Shown here: one piece after another, positions 1 through 10,488 of the stretch
Position numbering within the stretch: the first letter of the stretch is position 1
Layout of the letters: the number at the start of each line of letters is the position of its first letter
Made by a program: the position numbers and the translations under genes
The notes under the pieces: generated by a model
What the model saw: only the letters and a program-made list of their open reading frames with translations
Databases searched by the model: none
What the model was told of the DNA's origin: nothing
Origin: Acanthosepion esculentum
Taxonomy: Eukaryota; Mollusca; Cephalopoda; Sepiida; Sepiidae
DNA: 64,000 bases
Direction: 5' to 3'
Assembly: GCA_964036315.1 (NCBI GenBank)
Contig: OZ038517.1
Location: forward strand, 17,547,213-17,611,212

Positions 1-800
1 CTCACTGATGTGATGTGTCTTCCCGCTGTCGCTTCTATAAATTATTTCATGGAAACTTTTCTGATAATGATTTTTTTTTCTTTTGTGCTTTGACTGCATG
101 AACCGTTATTTTTTTTCGCACTTCTCGCCTGTGGAAATCCCTTCGCCAGTTACTTACCGTCGCCTGAAGAAGTACAATCAAAGTATTGAAACATGAAAGC
201 TTCTTTGTAGAGATTTCTGTTTCATTGTAATCACTTATAATAAAATTATCGTATATATAATTGTTAGAAATCATTAGGGACATTTGAATAGAGATAATTA
301 AGTAATTTATCGAGTCTAGAAGAATCGATAACAGAATGCAGAAAGCACTGGGCGGTCGCTTCGTTTTACTTTGTGACTCATCAGAAGTGCGCATCCACGA
401 CCGATAATCGAACCAAGACCGTTACGATACGACGCAATCGTCATATTCACTGGACCAACGAGTCTCGCAGGCGGAGAGGTAACAAACTAGAATCGATATA
501 GCACCGCTCTTCACAGATTCCGCCGTGTAACTCATCCAAGTTTACTTAGCCAAACAGACGGTACCCCCCCCACGAGTAACGTCATCCTTCCCCAAGCCGC
601 TCCATCCAGAGCATTAGAATCTGGTTCAAACAAGGATATACAAGTGACATAAATTATTAGGTATATATATATACAGTTGAGAATGGAAAATGGTTCCCAT
701 TGCAAGCATTTTCGATTCTCACCCGTCGAAGTGCAGTTGTAATGCACTGAAACGAAGTTGCATCTTTGTAGTGAGTAAAACGGTTTTGTCTATATGATAA
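1..800. other. Unassigned AT-rich sequence, no supported gene
   Basis: I see no recognisable gene here. Minus-strand open frames at 47-394 and 532-747 (115 and 71 residues) have no domain, biased composition and no homologue I recognise, so I do not call them. A poly-T run lies near 68-80 and a C run at 564-571. The stretch looks single-copy relative to the rest of the window. Confidence 0.5.
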
Positions 801-814
801 AATTACAATAAATA

Positions 815-820
<6 letters not shown>

Positions 821-868
<48 letters not shown>
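821..868. repeat. (TA)n microsatellite
   Basis: Uninterrupted TA dinucleotides. It borders the Penelope-like fragment that follows, a placement repeated at other PLE fragments in this window. Confidence 0.95.
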
Positions 869-869
<1 letters not shown>

Positions 870-901
870 CAAATATGTGGATGTAGATCCGACGGATTTT
901 A

Positions 902-969
902 TCTCTGCATGGTACCTGATAGACGCATATTACATCCGATGCTTGCGTCTATCAGGTACCATGCAGAGA
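902..969. repeat. Perfect 26-bp inverted repeat with 16-nt spacer
   Basis: Arms at 902-927 and 944-969 are exact reverse complements; the left arm begins TCTCTGCATGGTACC and the right arm ends in GGTACCATGCAGAGA. The right arm runs directly into the GIY-YIG endonuclease reading frame that starts at about 962, so the left arm is an inverted copy of sequence just upstream of that domain. Confidence 0.93.
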
Positions 970-1272
970 CTGCAACTTGAGTTATGTAGGCGAGACAGGG
1001 TGGTCCTTGAAATCTCGCATATCCGAACATAAACGAGATATTCGCCTCGGTAATTAAGTAGTGCTTTGTTTGTACACATAGCCAAATCTGATCACAATTT
1101 TGATTTCGACTCTGTGAGGATTTTAAAATATATTCACAATAAAAACCTTAGGCAGATTTACGAGGCTGGCATGATAGCCACCTCACACACAATAAACACC
1201 AGACAGGGTTTCTTTAATATATCAACTTTTCTAGCAAGATTAATGCTTGACAAACGTACCGATAAGCTATAG
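962..1272 (+). pseudogene. Penelope-like element, GIY-YIG endonuclease C-terminus (frameshifted)
   Basis: This encodes the C-terminal end of a Penelope-like retroelement (PLE) protein, the GIY-YIG endonuclease that nicks target DNA to prime reverse transcription. From 962 the frame reads CRDCNLSYVGETG, then SLKSRISEHKRDIRLGN, and stops at 1055-1057. The YVG and SRISEHKRD motifs are typical of the nuclease core. One base out of frame, from about 1057, the rest of the domain follows: SSALFVHIAKSDHNFDF, then IYEAGMI with the likely catalytic Glu, ending at a stop after residue DKL at 1272. A single-nucleotide frameshift therefore separates the two halves. The reverse transcriptase domain is absent, so the copy is 5' truncated and dead. 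I am confident of the family and less sure of the PLE subclade. Confidence 0.85.
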
Positions 1273-1476
1273 TTTTAAATAGGTTCCCCCCTTTCCACTT
1301 AGGATAAAATCTCTTCCCTGGGAGCAGGTTTTCGCAGCGCCACCCACGCGGCTGCAGCGTATCCGACTCCAAGAAAGAATACTCTGACTTTAGAATTTCA
1401 GTTTTTCTGTTTCTGTTCTGTATATATCGTCTCTTCATTTAACTTAAATCTAATATAAATATGTCTCCATTAACCA
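1273..1476 (+). mobile_element. PLE 3' untranslated region
   Basis: About 200 bp between the endonuclease stop and the hammerhead-like fold. It contains no conserved coding sequence. I assign it to the element by position only. Confidence 0.5.
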
Positions 1477-1520
1477 TGTCCTGAGGAAGGTCTATTTGAC
1501 CGAAACGTCTGACGTCGACA
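1477..1520 (+). ncRNA. Hammerhead-ribozyme-like fold at the PLE 3' end
   Basis: Core CTGAGGA (1481-1487, matching CUGANGA), one extra A, stem II GGTC/GACC (1489-1492 with 1498-1501), then GAAA (1502-1505). Stem III is ACGT/ACGT (1505-1508 with 1512-1515, loop CTG). The predicted cleavage base is C1516. Stem I is TGTC/GACA (1477-1480 with 1517-1520). Hammerheads are known in PLE terminal repeats, and this one lies about 200 bp past a PLE endonuclease. The extra base before stem II departs from the canonical core, so activity is uncertain. Confidence 0.6.
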
Positions 1521-1588
1521 GAATAACAAAAACAAAAACAAAATAAAAAACAGTAAACTCACATATTCGGATTTTGCTTTGTCTTTTT

Positions 1589-1592
<4 letters not shown>

Positions 1593-1652
<60 letters not shown>
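1593..1652. repeat. (TA)n microsatellite
   Basis: About 30 uninterrupted TA/AT units downstream of the PLE end. Confidence 0.95.
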
Positions 1653-1655
<3 letters not shown>

Positions 1656-1973
1656 AAGTGTGGACATAAATATCAACACTGAATACGCATTAATAGTGAT
1701 TTGAAAGGGACACATCAGTTAACAGAGAATAAAGTGTCATGAGGTTCAAAGCTAACGATCAACCAATCGAAAGTCACATAGGCAGAAACGTTTCACGGAA
1801 CACAAACTATCTTATCCCTTAACTAACTGGGGCATTTAAAACTGTCATAGACAGACATGTTCTCAGTGGAGGTTCGATGAGGAACGGAACAATATTTACG
1901 CATCCGACAAAAATCAATAGGCAAATCGATAAATACAGGGTGTCCCAAAAATAGTACTCAGTTTTTGACATCG

Positions 1974-2620
1974 TGGTTTGGTTTGGTTTATTTTGTTTTA
2001 CGGCATATCAACCTCAATGGGTTATTTAATGCCGACAACATTTTTAGGATAGATTCGTGATAATAGAATATGTATTCTTTGGTTTAGATTGGTTTGGTTT
2101 ATTTTGTTTTACTGCATATCAACCTCAATGGGTTATTTAATGCCGACAACATTTTTAGGATAGATTCGTTTGAATAGAATATGTATTTTTTGGTTTAGAT
2201 TGGTTTGGTTTATTTTGTTTTATGGAATATCAACCTCAATGGGTTATTTAATGCCGACAACATTTTTAGGATAGATTTGTATGAATAGAACATGTATTCT
2301 TTGGTTTAGATTGGTTTGGTTTATTTTGTTTTACGGCATATCAACCAAAATGTGTTATTTAATGCCGACAACATTTTTAGGATAGATTCGTATGAATAGA
2401 ATATGTATTCTTTGGTTTAGATTGGTTTGGTTTACTTTGTTTTACGGCATATCAACCTCAAAGGGTTATTTAATGCCGACAACATTATTAGGATAGATTT
2501 GTATGAATAGAATATATATTCTTTAGTTTAGATTGGTTTGGTTTACTTTGTTTTACGGCATATTAGCCTAAATGGGCTATTTAATGCCGACAAATAATAA
2601 TATATAATATAATATTTAGT
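1974..2620 (+). repeat. 111-bp tandem repeat, about six copies (family X head)
   Basis: The motif GGCATATCAACCTCAATGGG recurs with a constant 111-bp period (about 2002, 2113, 2224, 2335, 2446, 2557). Each unit contains GGTTTGGTTTA and TTATTTAATGCCGAC. Single-copy relatives of the same unit are scattered through the window, for example near 15060, 15790, 16970, 41020, 45590 and 49180. This is therefore local amplification of a dispersed repeat, called family X here. Confidence 0.9.
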
Positions 2621-2639
2621 TTTGTCAAAAATCTGTTTC

Positions 2640-2880
2640 TGGTAAAATTGTCAAATTGTATTGCTGGTAATAATTTTTTTCAAAAATGTATTGCTGGTAA
2701 TAGTTAACTATTTTCCCATAGCTGGGACCCTAACAAGTGCTACCACCTCGGGTCAAGGTGGACCTGGGAACACCGTCAATTAAGAGGTGGTTCCACGCTC
2801 CTCAAAACCTCCTGATCAGAGGCCCTGCTGCTGGACGTAGTTTAACGTCTTACCCAGGACGCGACATCGTAGTCAGTATG
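2640..2880 (+). repeat. Family X tail module
   Basis: Repeated AAATGTATTGCTGGTAA segments lead into CCCTAACAAGTGCTACCACC and a CCTGATCAGAGGCCCTGC block. The same order of modules occurs inverted at 14700-15120 and directly at 46020-46660. The conserved order suggests one composite interspersed element. Its class is unknown. Confidence 0.65.
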
Positions 2881-2989
2881 AATATCGAAAAACATACTTT
2901 TAATTTGATTTAACCTTTTTTTTTCTAACCTAGAATCCATAATATAATAATAGTGCATTTATTGTCATTTAAAAATTGAGTTTTGAGTT

Positions 2990-3275
2990 TTATTTCGTAA
3001 TATACATTGCAGATGCATGCTCTGGTGTATTTGTGTTTATTCAACACCCACAGAGACTTACTGTGGTTTATACTACCATGTTGAGCAAACATTATTTACA
3101 GTTTCTGGGAGAGAGCGTGTTATCTGGCGTGTTCAACAATTTGAACAAGGCCAGCACGCTCAAGACCTCAGTCACGATGACTTGTGGCTATGTGCCAGAA
3201 CACCTATTAATGACCGCCAAGGGTTCCGTCTACCTAATGTCACTCACAAGGCTTCGTGCGAAAAAAGCCGTTGTA
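2990..3275 (-). repeat. SINE family Y, partial copy
   Basis: Similar along most of its length to 11750-11990, sharing GTGTTTATTCAA, AACAAGGCCAGCACGCTCAA and CACGATGACTTGTGG. Overlapping open frames at 2976-3323 are by-products. The strand is set from the tRNA-like head seen in the longer copy. The head is missing here. Confidence 0.65.
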
Positions 3276-3318
3276 AAAGAAGTGATTAATGAAAGGGCAA
3301 AAATAAATTTCAATAACA

Positions 3319-3321
<3 letters not shown>

Positions 3322-3378
<57 letters not shown>

Positions 3379-3421
3379 GGGGGTTATTAAGCGGTGAGAA
3401 CAGTACAAGCAGATAATTAAA

Positions 3422-3478
<57 letters not shown>
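3322..3478. repeat. Two (TA)n arrays with a short spacer
   Basis: TA tracts at 3322-3372 and 3424-3478 flank about 50 bp of unassigned sequence. Confidence 0.95.
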
Positions 3479-3480
<2 letters not shown>

Positions 3481-3524
3481 TCATAAGAAACTCAGCATAT
3501 GACATGTCCCAGCATGCCCGGTGG

Positions 3525-3591
3525 CAGTCTGTTTCATGCTTATCCGAAATCGTCAAGCTATGTTGATTGCGTATAAACATGAAACAGACTG
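3525..3591. repeat. 14-bp inverted repeat
   Basis: CAGTCTGTTTCATG at 3525-3538 pairs perfectly with CATGAAACAGACTG at 3578-3591 across a 39-nt spacer. It is followed by the CGCCGCTGGG segment that recurs near 13010. Confidence 0.85.
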
Positions 3592-3593
3592 TC

Positions 3594-3660
3594 GCCGCTG
3601 GGGGTTGATTTCAATGTCTAATGTCTACTTTTATATTTACATACGCTTCTACACTATTTT

Positions 3661-3662
<2 letters not shown>
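3594..3662 (+). repeat. Short dispersed repeat shared with about 13010-13080
   Basis: The segment CGCCGCTGGGGGTTGATTTC followed by CAATGTCTAATGTC resembles 13010-13060 (CGCCGCTGGGTGTTGACCTC). Class unknown. Confidence 0.6.

Positions 3663-3727
<65 letters not shown>
3663..3727. repeat. (TA)n microsatellite
   Basis: About 32 TA units forming one border of the minus-strand PLE unit that follows. Confidence 0.95.
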
Positions 3728-4476
<749 letters not shown>

Positions 4477-4601
4477 AAAAAAGAGCTAAGCTATATTGTG
4501 TCTGGTAGATTGGTTTCCTCTTCGCTACCTCTGACCCAATATGATGATTTCGTCGTAGCATAACGGGTTCGATACTTAGAGTCGGTAGAGGATGAGCACT
4601 G

Positions 4602-4640
4602 TTGATGAGTCCCCAAAAGGATGAAACGGCTGTCCAGTCC
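4602..4640 (+). ncRNA. Hammerhead-like motif with canonical spacing
   Basis: TTGATGA (4602-4608) replaces CUGAUGA. Stem II is GTCC/GGAT (4609-4612 with 4619-4622, one G-T pair) with a CCCAAAA-type loop, then GAAA (4623-4626). A very short stem III (AC/GT) ends in GTC at 4637-4639. Unlike the other copies there is no extra base before stem II. The C3-to-T change should harm catalysis, and I see no good stem I. It is probably a decayed ribozyme. Confidence 0.45.
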
Positions 4641-4676
4641 TTTTTACATCTGTGTGACTTGAGGATTATTATTATA

Positions 4677-4677
<1 letters not shown>

Positions 4678-4728
<51 letters not shown>
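4678..4728. repeat. (TA)n(TG)n compound microsatellite
   Basis: About seven TA units pass directly into about 17 TG units. Confidence 0.95.
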
Positions 4729-4729
<1 letters not shown>

Positions 4730-4824
4730 TTTGTTTATGATTAAGGATAATTTTAAGGTATGCTATATTTAGGGTTTAATTTTATCATACATCGATATGT
4801 ATATATGTACATATGTGTTTTCAG

Positions 4825-5321
<497 letters not shown>

Positions 5322-5329
5322 AAATGCCC

Positions 5330-5401
5330 AATCACGATCCAATTATTCGCACCTATAAATTGCTTTTTGAGTCTGTAGGTCTAATGAATTGGATCGTGAT
5401 T
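5330..5401. repeat. Perfect 15-bp inverted repeat
   Basis: AATCACGATCCAATT (5330-5344) and AATTGGATCGTGATT (5387-5401) are exact reverse complements with a 42-nt spacer, just after a TA array (5275-5316). Class unknown. Confidence 0.85.
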
Positions 5402-5515
5402 ACGATTCCAATGTAATAAATTATAACGACGGTATATTAGTCTTTGAGCCTCTTATATTATATTCTTACTATGTTCTGGACATTGAGTATTAGCTGGATT
5501 CTATCCTCTTGGGAA

Positions 5516-5518
<3 letters not shown>

Positions 5519-5594
<76 letters not shown>
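5519..5594. repeat. (TA)n microsatellite
   Basis: About 38 TA units. Confidence 0.95.
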
Positions 5595-5597
<3 letters not shown>

Positions 5598-6130
5598 CCA
5601 CACAAGACAGACATGCCTACGGAGGTGTTGAGGCCTGGCACTTATACACTCACTCAAACGAATAAACACACTTACACACATCATACTCATTTACTCCCTA
5701 AGAACCAAATAACATACACACACTTAACAGAGACACATTCCCTCTCCAGCAACCAATAAAACTGTCAAACTGACCAAGGGAATTCAGAGCAGCATGGATC
5801 CATCCAGCTCTTATCTCAAATAACAACTTAAAAGTGACAGTTTGACCAACACAAGGAATGTTAAAAAATTCATGCTAAAAAGATTAAAGAAAAAAAATGA
5901 AAACTACAGACAAAAGTTCATTTTCTCCATCAAGACATTCATTTCTGTAGTTCACTGCTACCAGCAAGCAGAAATATTTTCTCCTGATGATGGCCATGTC
6001 GGCCGAAACTAGTCGAGGAATCTAAATGAAATAATAATAAAAAAAACGAAAGGATATTAATCTACAACCCAGTGTGTCTGAAGATTTCAATTTTTAATAA
6101 TTTTTTTTATTAATTTTTTGAATAATTTTC
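5595..6130 (+). mobile_element. Non-coding, probably PLE-derived segment ending in a hammerhead-like fold
   Basis: It has no significant open frame. It includes AACTGTCAAACTGACCAAGG and a partial inverse AGTGACAGTTTGACCAACAC, then the fold at 5979-6019, then A-rich sequence (AATAATAATAAAAAAAAC). PLE assignment rests only on the fold's resemblance to the one at 1477-1520. Confidence 0.45.
5979..6019 (+). ncRNA. Hammerhead-ribozyme-like fold with palindromic stem III
   Basis: Core CTGATGA (5984-5990) matches the canonical box exactly. One extra T follows, then stem II GGCC/GGCC (5992-5995 with 6001-6004), then GAAA (6005-6008). The stem III segment ACTAGT (6008-6013) is self-complementary, so it would pair between two RNAs, a situation known for minimal dimeric hammerheads. 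The predicted cleavage base is C6014. Stem I is TTCTC/GAGGA (5979-5983 with 6015-6019, one G-T pair). The extra base before stem II is the main doubt. Confidence 0.6.
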
Positions 6131-6141
6131 TTATTGCTCAA

Positions 6142-6149
<8 letters not shown>

Positions 6150-6179
<30 letters not shown>
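6150..6179. repeat. (TA)n microsatellite
   Basis: Short TA run after an A run, near the end of the A-rich segment. Confidence 0.9.
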
Positions 6180-6181
<2 letters not shown>

Positions 6182-6410
6182 TTGACTTGAATGGCATCTA
6201 CTAATAGTTTCATACGTTTCCACGCAATTATTAGGTTGTCAACAGCTTTTTTGACGATTTTACGAAGCGGCTATCTGTCGTGTAAATAATATGCACACAC
6301 TGATTAAATACCGAAGAATGTCTATTACTTTTGAAAGGAAAGAAAACACCCCAAACTACAGAAATAAAATCAAAATTGTACCCGGAATTTGCTCTAGACC
6401 CTGGTATAGT
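6180..6410. other. Unassigned sequence
   Basis: I see no gene, hairpin or known repeat. Confidence 0.4.
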
Positions 6411-6414
6411 GTTC

Positions 6415-7300
6415 CTTGCTTTCTCTTAATTTTCATTTCTTCTTGATAACCCTTTCATTTCTTTTCTTCTTTTTTCTCTTCTCTTCTCTCTTTTTCCTTT
6501 CATTTCTTTTCTTTTCTCCTCTTCCCCATGTCTTCGTTCTTAGTCCTTCTTTATTCCTCATCCTTTGCTATTCTTCTCTGGACTTTCCTTTTTTGTTCTT
6601 TGTTCATTCCACTTGGTCCTTCTTCTCCGTTCTTCGTCTTTATTCTGCGTAATTCCTTCCGGCTTATTCCCTCTTCTTCATACTTGCTCCTTCATTGCTA
6701 TTCCTTCGTGATCTTTCATGCATTATTCTGTCTATATCCCCCGCTCTTCTCTTCGCACTCCCTTCTTCGTTCTCATCTATTGTTCTTCCTTCATGACCAT
6801 TCCTTCATTTTTTCCTTCTTATTCCTTCTTCTTTGCTCTTTCGTCTTCATCATTCCTTCTTTTCCCATCTTATTTCTTCTTCTTTGTTCTTTCGTCTTCA
6901 TCATTCCTTCTTTTTCCTTCTTATTTCTTCTTCTTTGTTCTTTCGTCTTCATCATTCCTTCTTTTTCCTTCTTATTTCTTCTTCTTTGTTCTTTCCTCTT
7001 CATCATTCCTCCTTTTTCCTTCTCATTCCTTCTTCTTTGCTCTTTTGTCTTGATCTCTCCTTCTTTTGCCTTTTTATTCTTTCTTCTCCTTTCTTGATTA
7101 TTTTTTATTCTTCCTTCTCGATCCTTTTTCTTTGTTCGTCTTTCTTTATCCTTCCTTTTTTTCTTCTTTCTTTATCTTTTTTTTTCTTTCTTTCTTTATC
7201 CTTCTTCCTGGTCCATCTTTGCTCTTCCTTTTTGAAATTATTCCTTTGCGTTTTCCCCTTTTGTTGTTTCTTCTTTCTGTTGTGTTCGGAATGAAAAAGA
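6415..7300. repeat. Polypyrimidine tract with about 60-bp tandem units
   Basis: The plus strand is dominated by T and C (CTTC, CTTT, TTCC). A unit of about 60 bp containing TCTTTGTTCTTTCGTCTTCA and CATTCCTTC repeats about four times at 6830-7050. All three plus frames stay open because pyrimidine codons lack stops, so the Ser/Phe/Leu-rich ORFs are artefacts. Confidence 0.9.
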
Positions 7301-7339
7301 ACTCACCTTTTATTAGTTTGTTTCAAATCTAAGTACCGT

Positions 7340-7830
7340 TTGCCATCACCGTCCATTGTTGACGAGAACAACCGGAGATCTCGCAATAACTCGTGGCTTC
7401 CCGCCAGAGTTCTTGCGTTCTCTTCCACTCACCGTTGCACGCTTTTACACTTCGTTCGACTCGACCGTTGCACAACTCCTGAACCGGCTCCATTACGCGG
7501 AACTATTTTCTCGCCCCGTTCAACATCCAGACCTCAAGACAGCCATCCCCCACCCCCCACGCGAATCCGCAGTAACACAGCATCTAAAGCCACCGTAAAC
7601 CCCTCAACGCCACAACCCTTCCTCGACAGCTTCAAACAGCCGCTTCTAATCATTTCTTCCACGGATATCTGGAAATCGATACTTGTCGACAGCAAAAATC
7701 GATCTGAATAGCGAGGGAGGTTGGGTGGGCGGTTTTGTGGCCGGGTGGTACTCAAGGAAGGAATTGAGTACGCAGTCGAAAGACGAGAAAAGAAGGAAGG
7801 AAAATAAGGAAGAGAATTTCCGGTAGTATG
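7340..7830 (+). other. Non-repetitive, CpG-containing island between pyrimidine tracts
   Basis: This is the one complex stretch between two pyrimidine deserts. An open frame at 7340-7711 (123 residues, beginning MPSPSIVDENNRRSRN) overlaps another at 7356-7598 in a different frame. Neither shows a domain, signal peptide or known family, and I cannot choose between them. CpG is locally more frequent than in the neighbours. It could be a first exon or promoter region, or a transposon fragment. Confidence 0.25.
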
Positions 7831-9410
7831 AACGGATATTTTTTTTTCTTTGTTACCTTTGTTTTTAGATTTCTCTTTCTACTTTCTCATCTGTTTAGTT
7901 CGAAGACATTTCCACTTCCCTCCTTGTTTTTAGAGAATCGTTTTGCTTTTTCATACCTGTCTGGGAAATTTTCGCCATTTTCTTTGTTATTTTCTTATAT
8001 CTTATTTTTCTTCTCATTTTTATTCATTTCCTTTCTCATCGTTTCTCTTTCTTGCCTTTTCGTTCATTTCACCTTCCGGTTGTCCTTTTTTTCATTCGTT
8101 TCATTCTTGACTTTCTTCAATTTTATTCTATAATAGTTGTTTTTATTCTTCTCTTCCTCCTCCTACTATTTTTCATTTCTTCCTCCTTCCACTGTTCTTC
8201 ACCTAATAAATTTTCATTCTCCTTTGTTTTTCTCTTTCCTTATTTCCGCTCATTCGTCGCCTACTTCCTCTTCCTCATTCATAAAATCTTTCTTTTTACT
8301 TCCTCCGTCTATTTCTACCACTTTTTGATTTATCATTCCACTGGTCACTTTTTTCCTTCTTTAATTTCTTCACCGATTATTTCTCCCTTTTCTTTTTTTC
8401 TCTTCATTTTCTATTTTTCTATTTTTGTCTTCTTTTTCCTTCGTTTTCTTCGTTCGTGTCTCGTCTGTTTTAGATCTTTTTCCTTTTTCCTCGCTTTTCT
8501 AATGTTTTTTCCTTTATACATAAATGGCTTCCCACTAATTCTTCTTCTTCTTCTCCTCGTCCTCCTCCTCCTCCTCTTCTTCTTCTTCTTCTCGTCTTCT
8601 TCTTCTCCTCCTTGTCATCCTCCTCCTCCTCCTCTTCTTCTTCTTATTATTATTGTTATTATCCTCGTCCTCCTCCTCCTCCTCCTCTTCTTCTTCATCT
8701 TCTTCTTCTTCTCGTCCACCTCCTCTTCTTCTCCTTGTCCTCCTCCTCCTTCTTCTCGTCGTCCTCTTCTTCTTCTTCTTCTTCTCCTCGTCCTCCTCTT
8801 CATTTTCTTCTTATTATTATCCTTCTTCTTCTTCTCCTCCCCTTCCTCCTCCTTCTTTGCTTCCATTCTCCTCTTCCTACTCCTCCTGATTCCTCGTTCC
8901 CTTCTCTTATTTCAACTATCCTCTTTTTCCTCCTCCTTTGCTTCTCATTCCTTTCCCCTCCTAAACTCTTCATTGTTCTTTGCTTTTTGTTCTCTTCTCC
9001 CACTTACTCTCCCAGTCTCCTCCGTATTCTTCTTTGCTTTCCGTTTTCTTCTTCTCCTCCTCTCCCTCATTCTTTTTTATTTCTTGCTCCCTTCTCTTAC
9101 TCCTATCCTCCCCCTCCTCAACTATTCTTTGCTTCTATTTCCTTTCTCCTACTTCTCCTCCAAACCTCCTCCTCCTCCTCCTCATTTTTTTTTTGCTTCT
9201 TTTTCTCTCCTACTACTTCTCCTCCCCTTCTTCCCCTTTTCCCCCTTACTTTTGCATTCAAGTTACGTAATTTCTTCTCCTACCTTTTTTCGTTAATTAT
9301 CTTGTTGTTCCTCTTTGTCCCTCCTCTTCTTCCTTTGTTTTTGGCCTCCCTCTCTTCTTTTCCTTTTTCCTTTCCTTTTCTGATCTTTGTCCAGTCGATT
9401 GCTAACTTTA
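7831..9410. repeat. Long polypyrimidine tract, CTT/CCT-rich core
   Basis: About 1.6 kb with very few purines on the plus strand. The core at 8535-8870 is almost pure CTT/CCT trinucleotide mixture. Long Ser/Phe/Leu ORFs, including a 414-residue one from 8052, and Lys/Arg/Glu ORFs on the other strand are composition artefacts. Confidence 0.93.
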
Positions 9411-9439
9411 CATCAACTTCTTACGCCAACATTACATTA

Positions 9440-9512
9440 AAATAATAATAACAACAGTAACAGTAATAATAATAACAACAACGACAACAACGACAACAAC
9501 AACAACAACAAT
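9440..9512. repeat. AAT/AAC trinucleotide repeat
   Basis: Alternating AAT, AAC and GAC triplets directly follow the pyrimidine tract. Confidence 0.9.
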
Positions 9513-9908
9513 ACACTTCCAGTAATCGATCGTTGAAGCTGAAGACATTTTAGATTCTTAATATTTCTTTTAACGCATCAATTATTTATTTGTCGTCTGC
9601 CTATTTTTCTCATTGTTCATCTTCCGTTTGTGGACTAGCCACTCGTCAAACACTGTCTTATACGAAATACCCGCCCATTTACGTATACCCCACCCACGAC
9701 ACCCGACACATGTGTGTAGCGTTAGGGATGGGTGGGACGTATTGTCGGTTTAAAATTAAAATTTCTCAAGTTTGATTTGCTTTTCTTGGTTTTATTCCAC
9801 TCGACTTGTTTATGATGCTTTCGTATCCACAATTTATGTTGATTTCCCGTTTTCTGATTGGAGCGGTTACAAAGGTAAAGCTCTTACGTCAGATAGTACG
9901 TCAAAGGT
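9513..9908. other. Unassigned sequence
   Basis: No gene supported. A 61-residue open frame at 9590-9775 has no recognised feature. Confidence 0.4.
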
Positions 9909-9970
9909 AACTGTGTAGTACGTAAAAAAAACTGTGCAGAACGTAAAAAAAACTGTGTAGAACGTCATAT
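9909..9970 (+). repeat. 21-bp minisatellite, three copies
   Basis: AACTGTGTAG or AACTGTGCAG followed by AACGTAAAAAA recurs with a 21-bp period (about 9912, 9933, 9954). Confidence 0.85.
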
Positions 9971-10146
9971 GCAGTCCGACAAAGATGTGTAGCAGAAAGA
10001 CTTTTAATAGAAAAAGTTTTTAATCATTTGAAGCTAGGGAAAAAATGACACAAGGATGAAAGGGGTTAGTGAGAGTGGAAATTTTTTTACTGTTTATCAA
10101 ATCGTTAAATCGTTTATCAAGTCGGCCATTTGTATGTATGTATGTA

Positions 10147-10367
10147 CAGTTGCGGCCAAAATGTTCAGAATGGCATTGTTTTCGTCAGATAAGTAGGTAT
10201 CATTTTTTAGCAAAGTTGTTTTATATTCTATAATTTCCACAGACAATAAATACGATATTATTTGTTATTGTCTGAGATTTTGGTGTCCTTTGAGAGGATA
10301 ATACAAAAGTTATTGATGATTTAGTGATTTACTGCAAAACCCATGGTGGCCTAAATGATCAGAATGG
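10147..10367 (+). repeat. Left terminal inverted repeat of the Tc1 element
   Basis: It starts CAGTTGCGGCCAAAATG and matches the right end inverted for about 220 bp at roughly 85-90 percent by eye. Two copies of a GGCCAAAATG-TCAGAATGG-like site lie at the outer edge (10153-10174) and inner edge (10345-10367). That is an IR/DR arrangement, with two transposase-binding direct repeats per end. Confidence 0.9.
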
Positions 10368-10488
10368 TTGCTTTTACTCCGTGTTTTAGTATATTTAACC
10401 GGCGAACTCTAATTTTTTAAATTTGTTTACGTGACGGTTCATTTACTAAACATTAGTAAGAATATCTGCAGTGTACTTTGTTAATATA

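Noticed and set aside
1936..1960. DNA transposon end (CAGGGTGTCCCAAAA), with a similar word at 59478
   Set aside because: Only about 15 bp resemble an IS630/mariner-type terminus and no opposite end or coding was found.
8052..9296. 414-residue Phe/Leu/Ser open frame
   Set aside because: Pyrimidine-only codons contain no stop codons, so long frames are expected by composition. All three frames are open.
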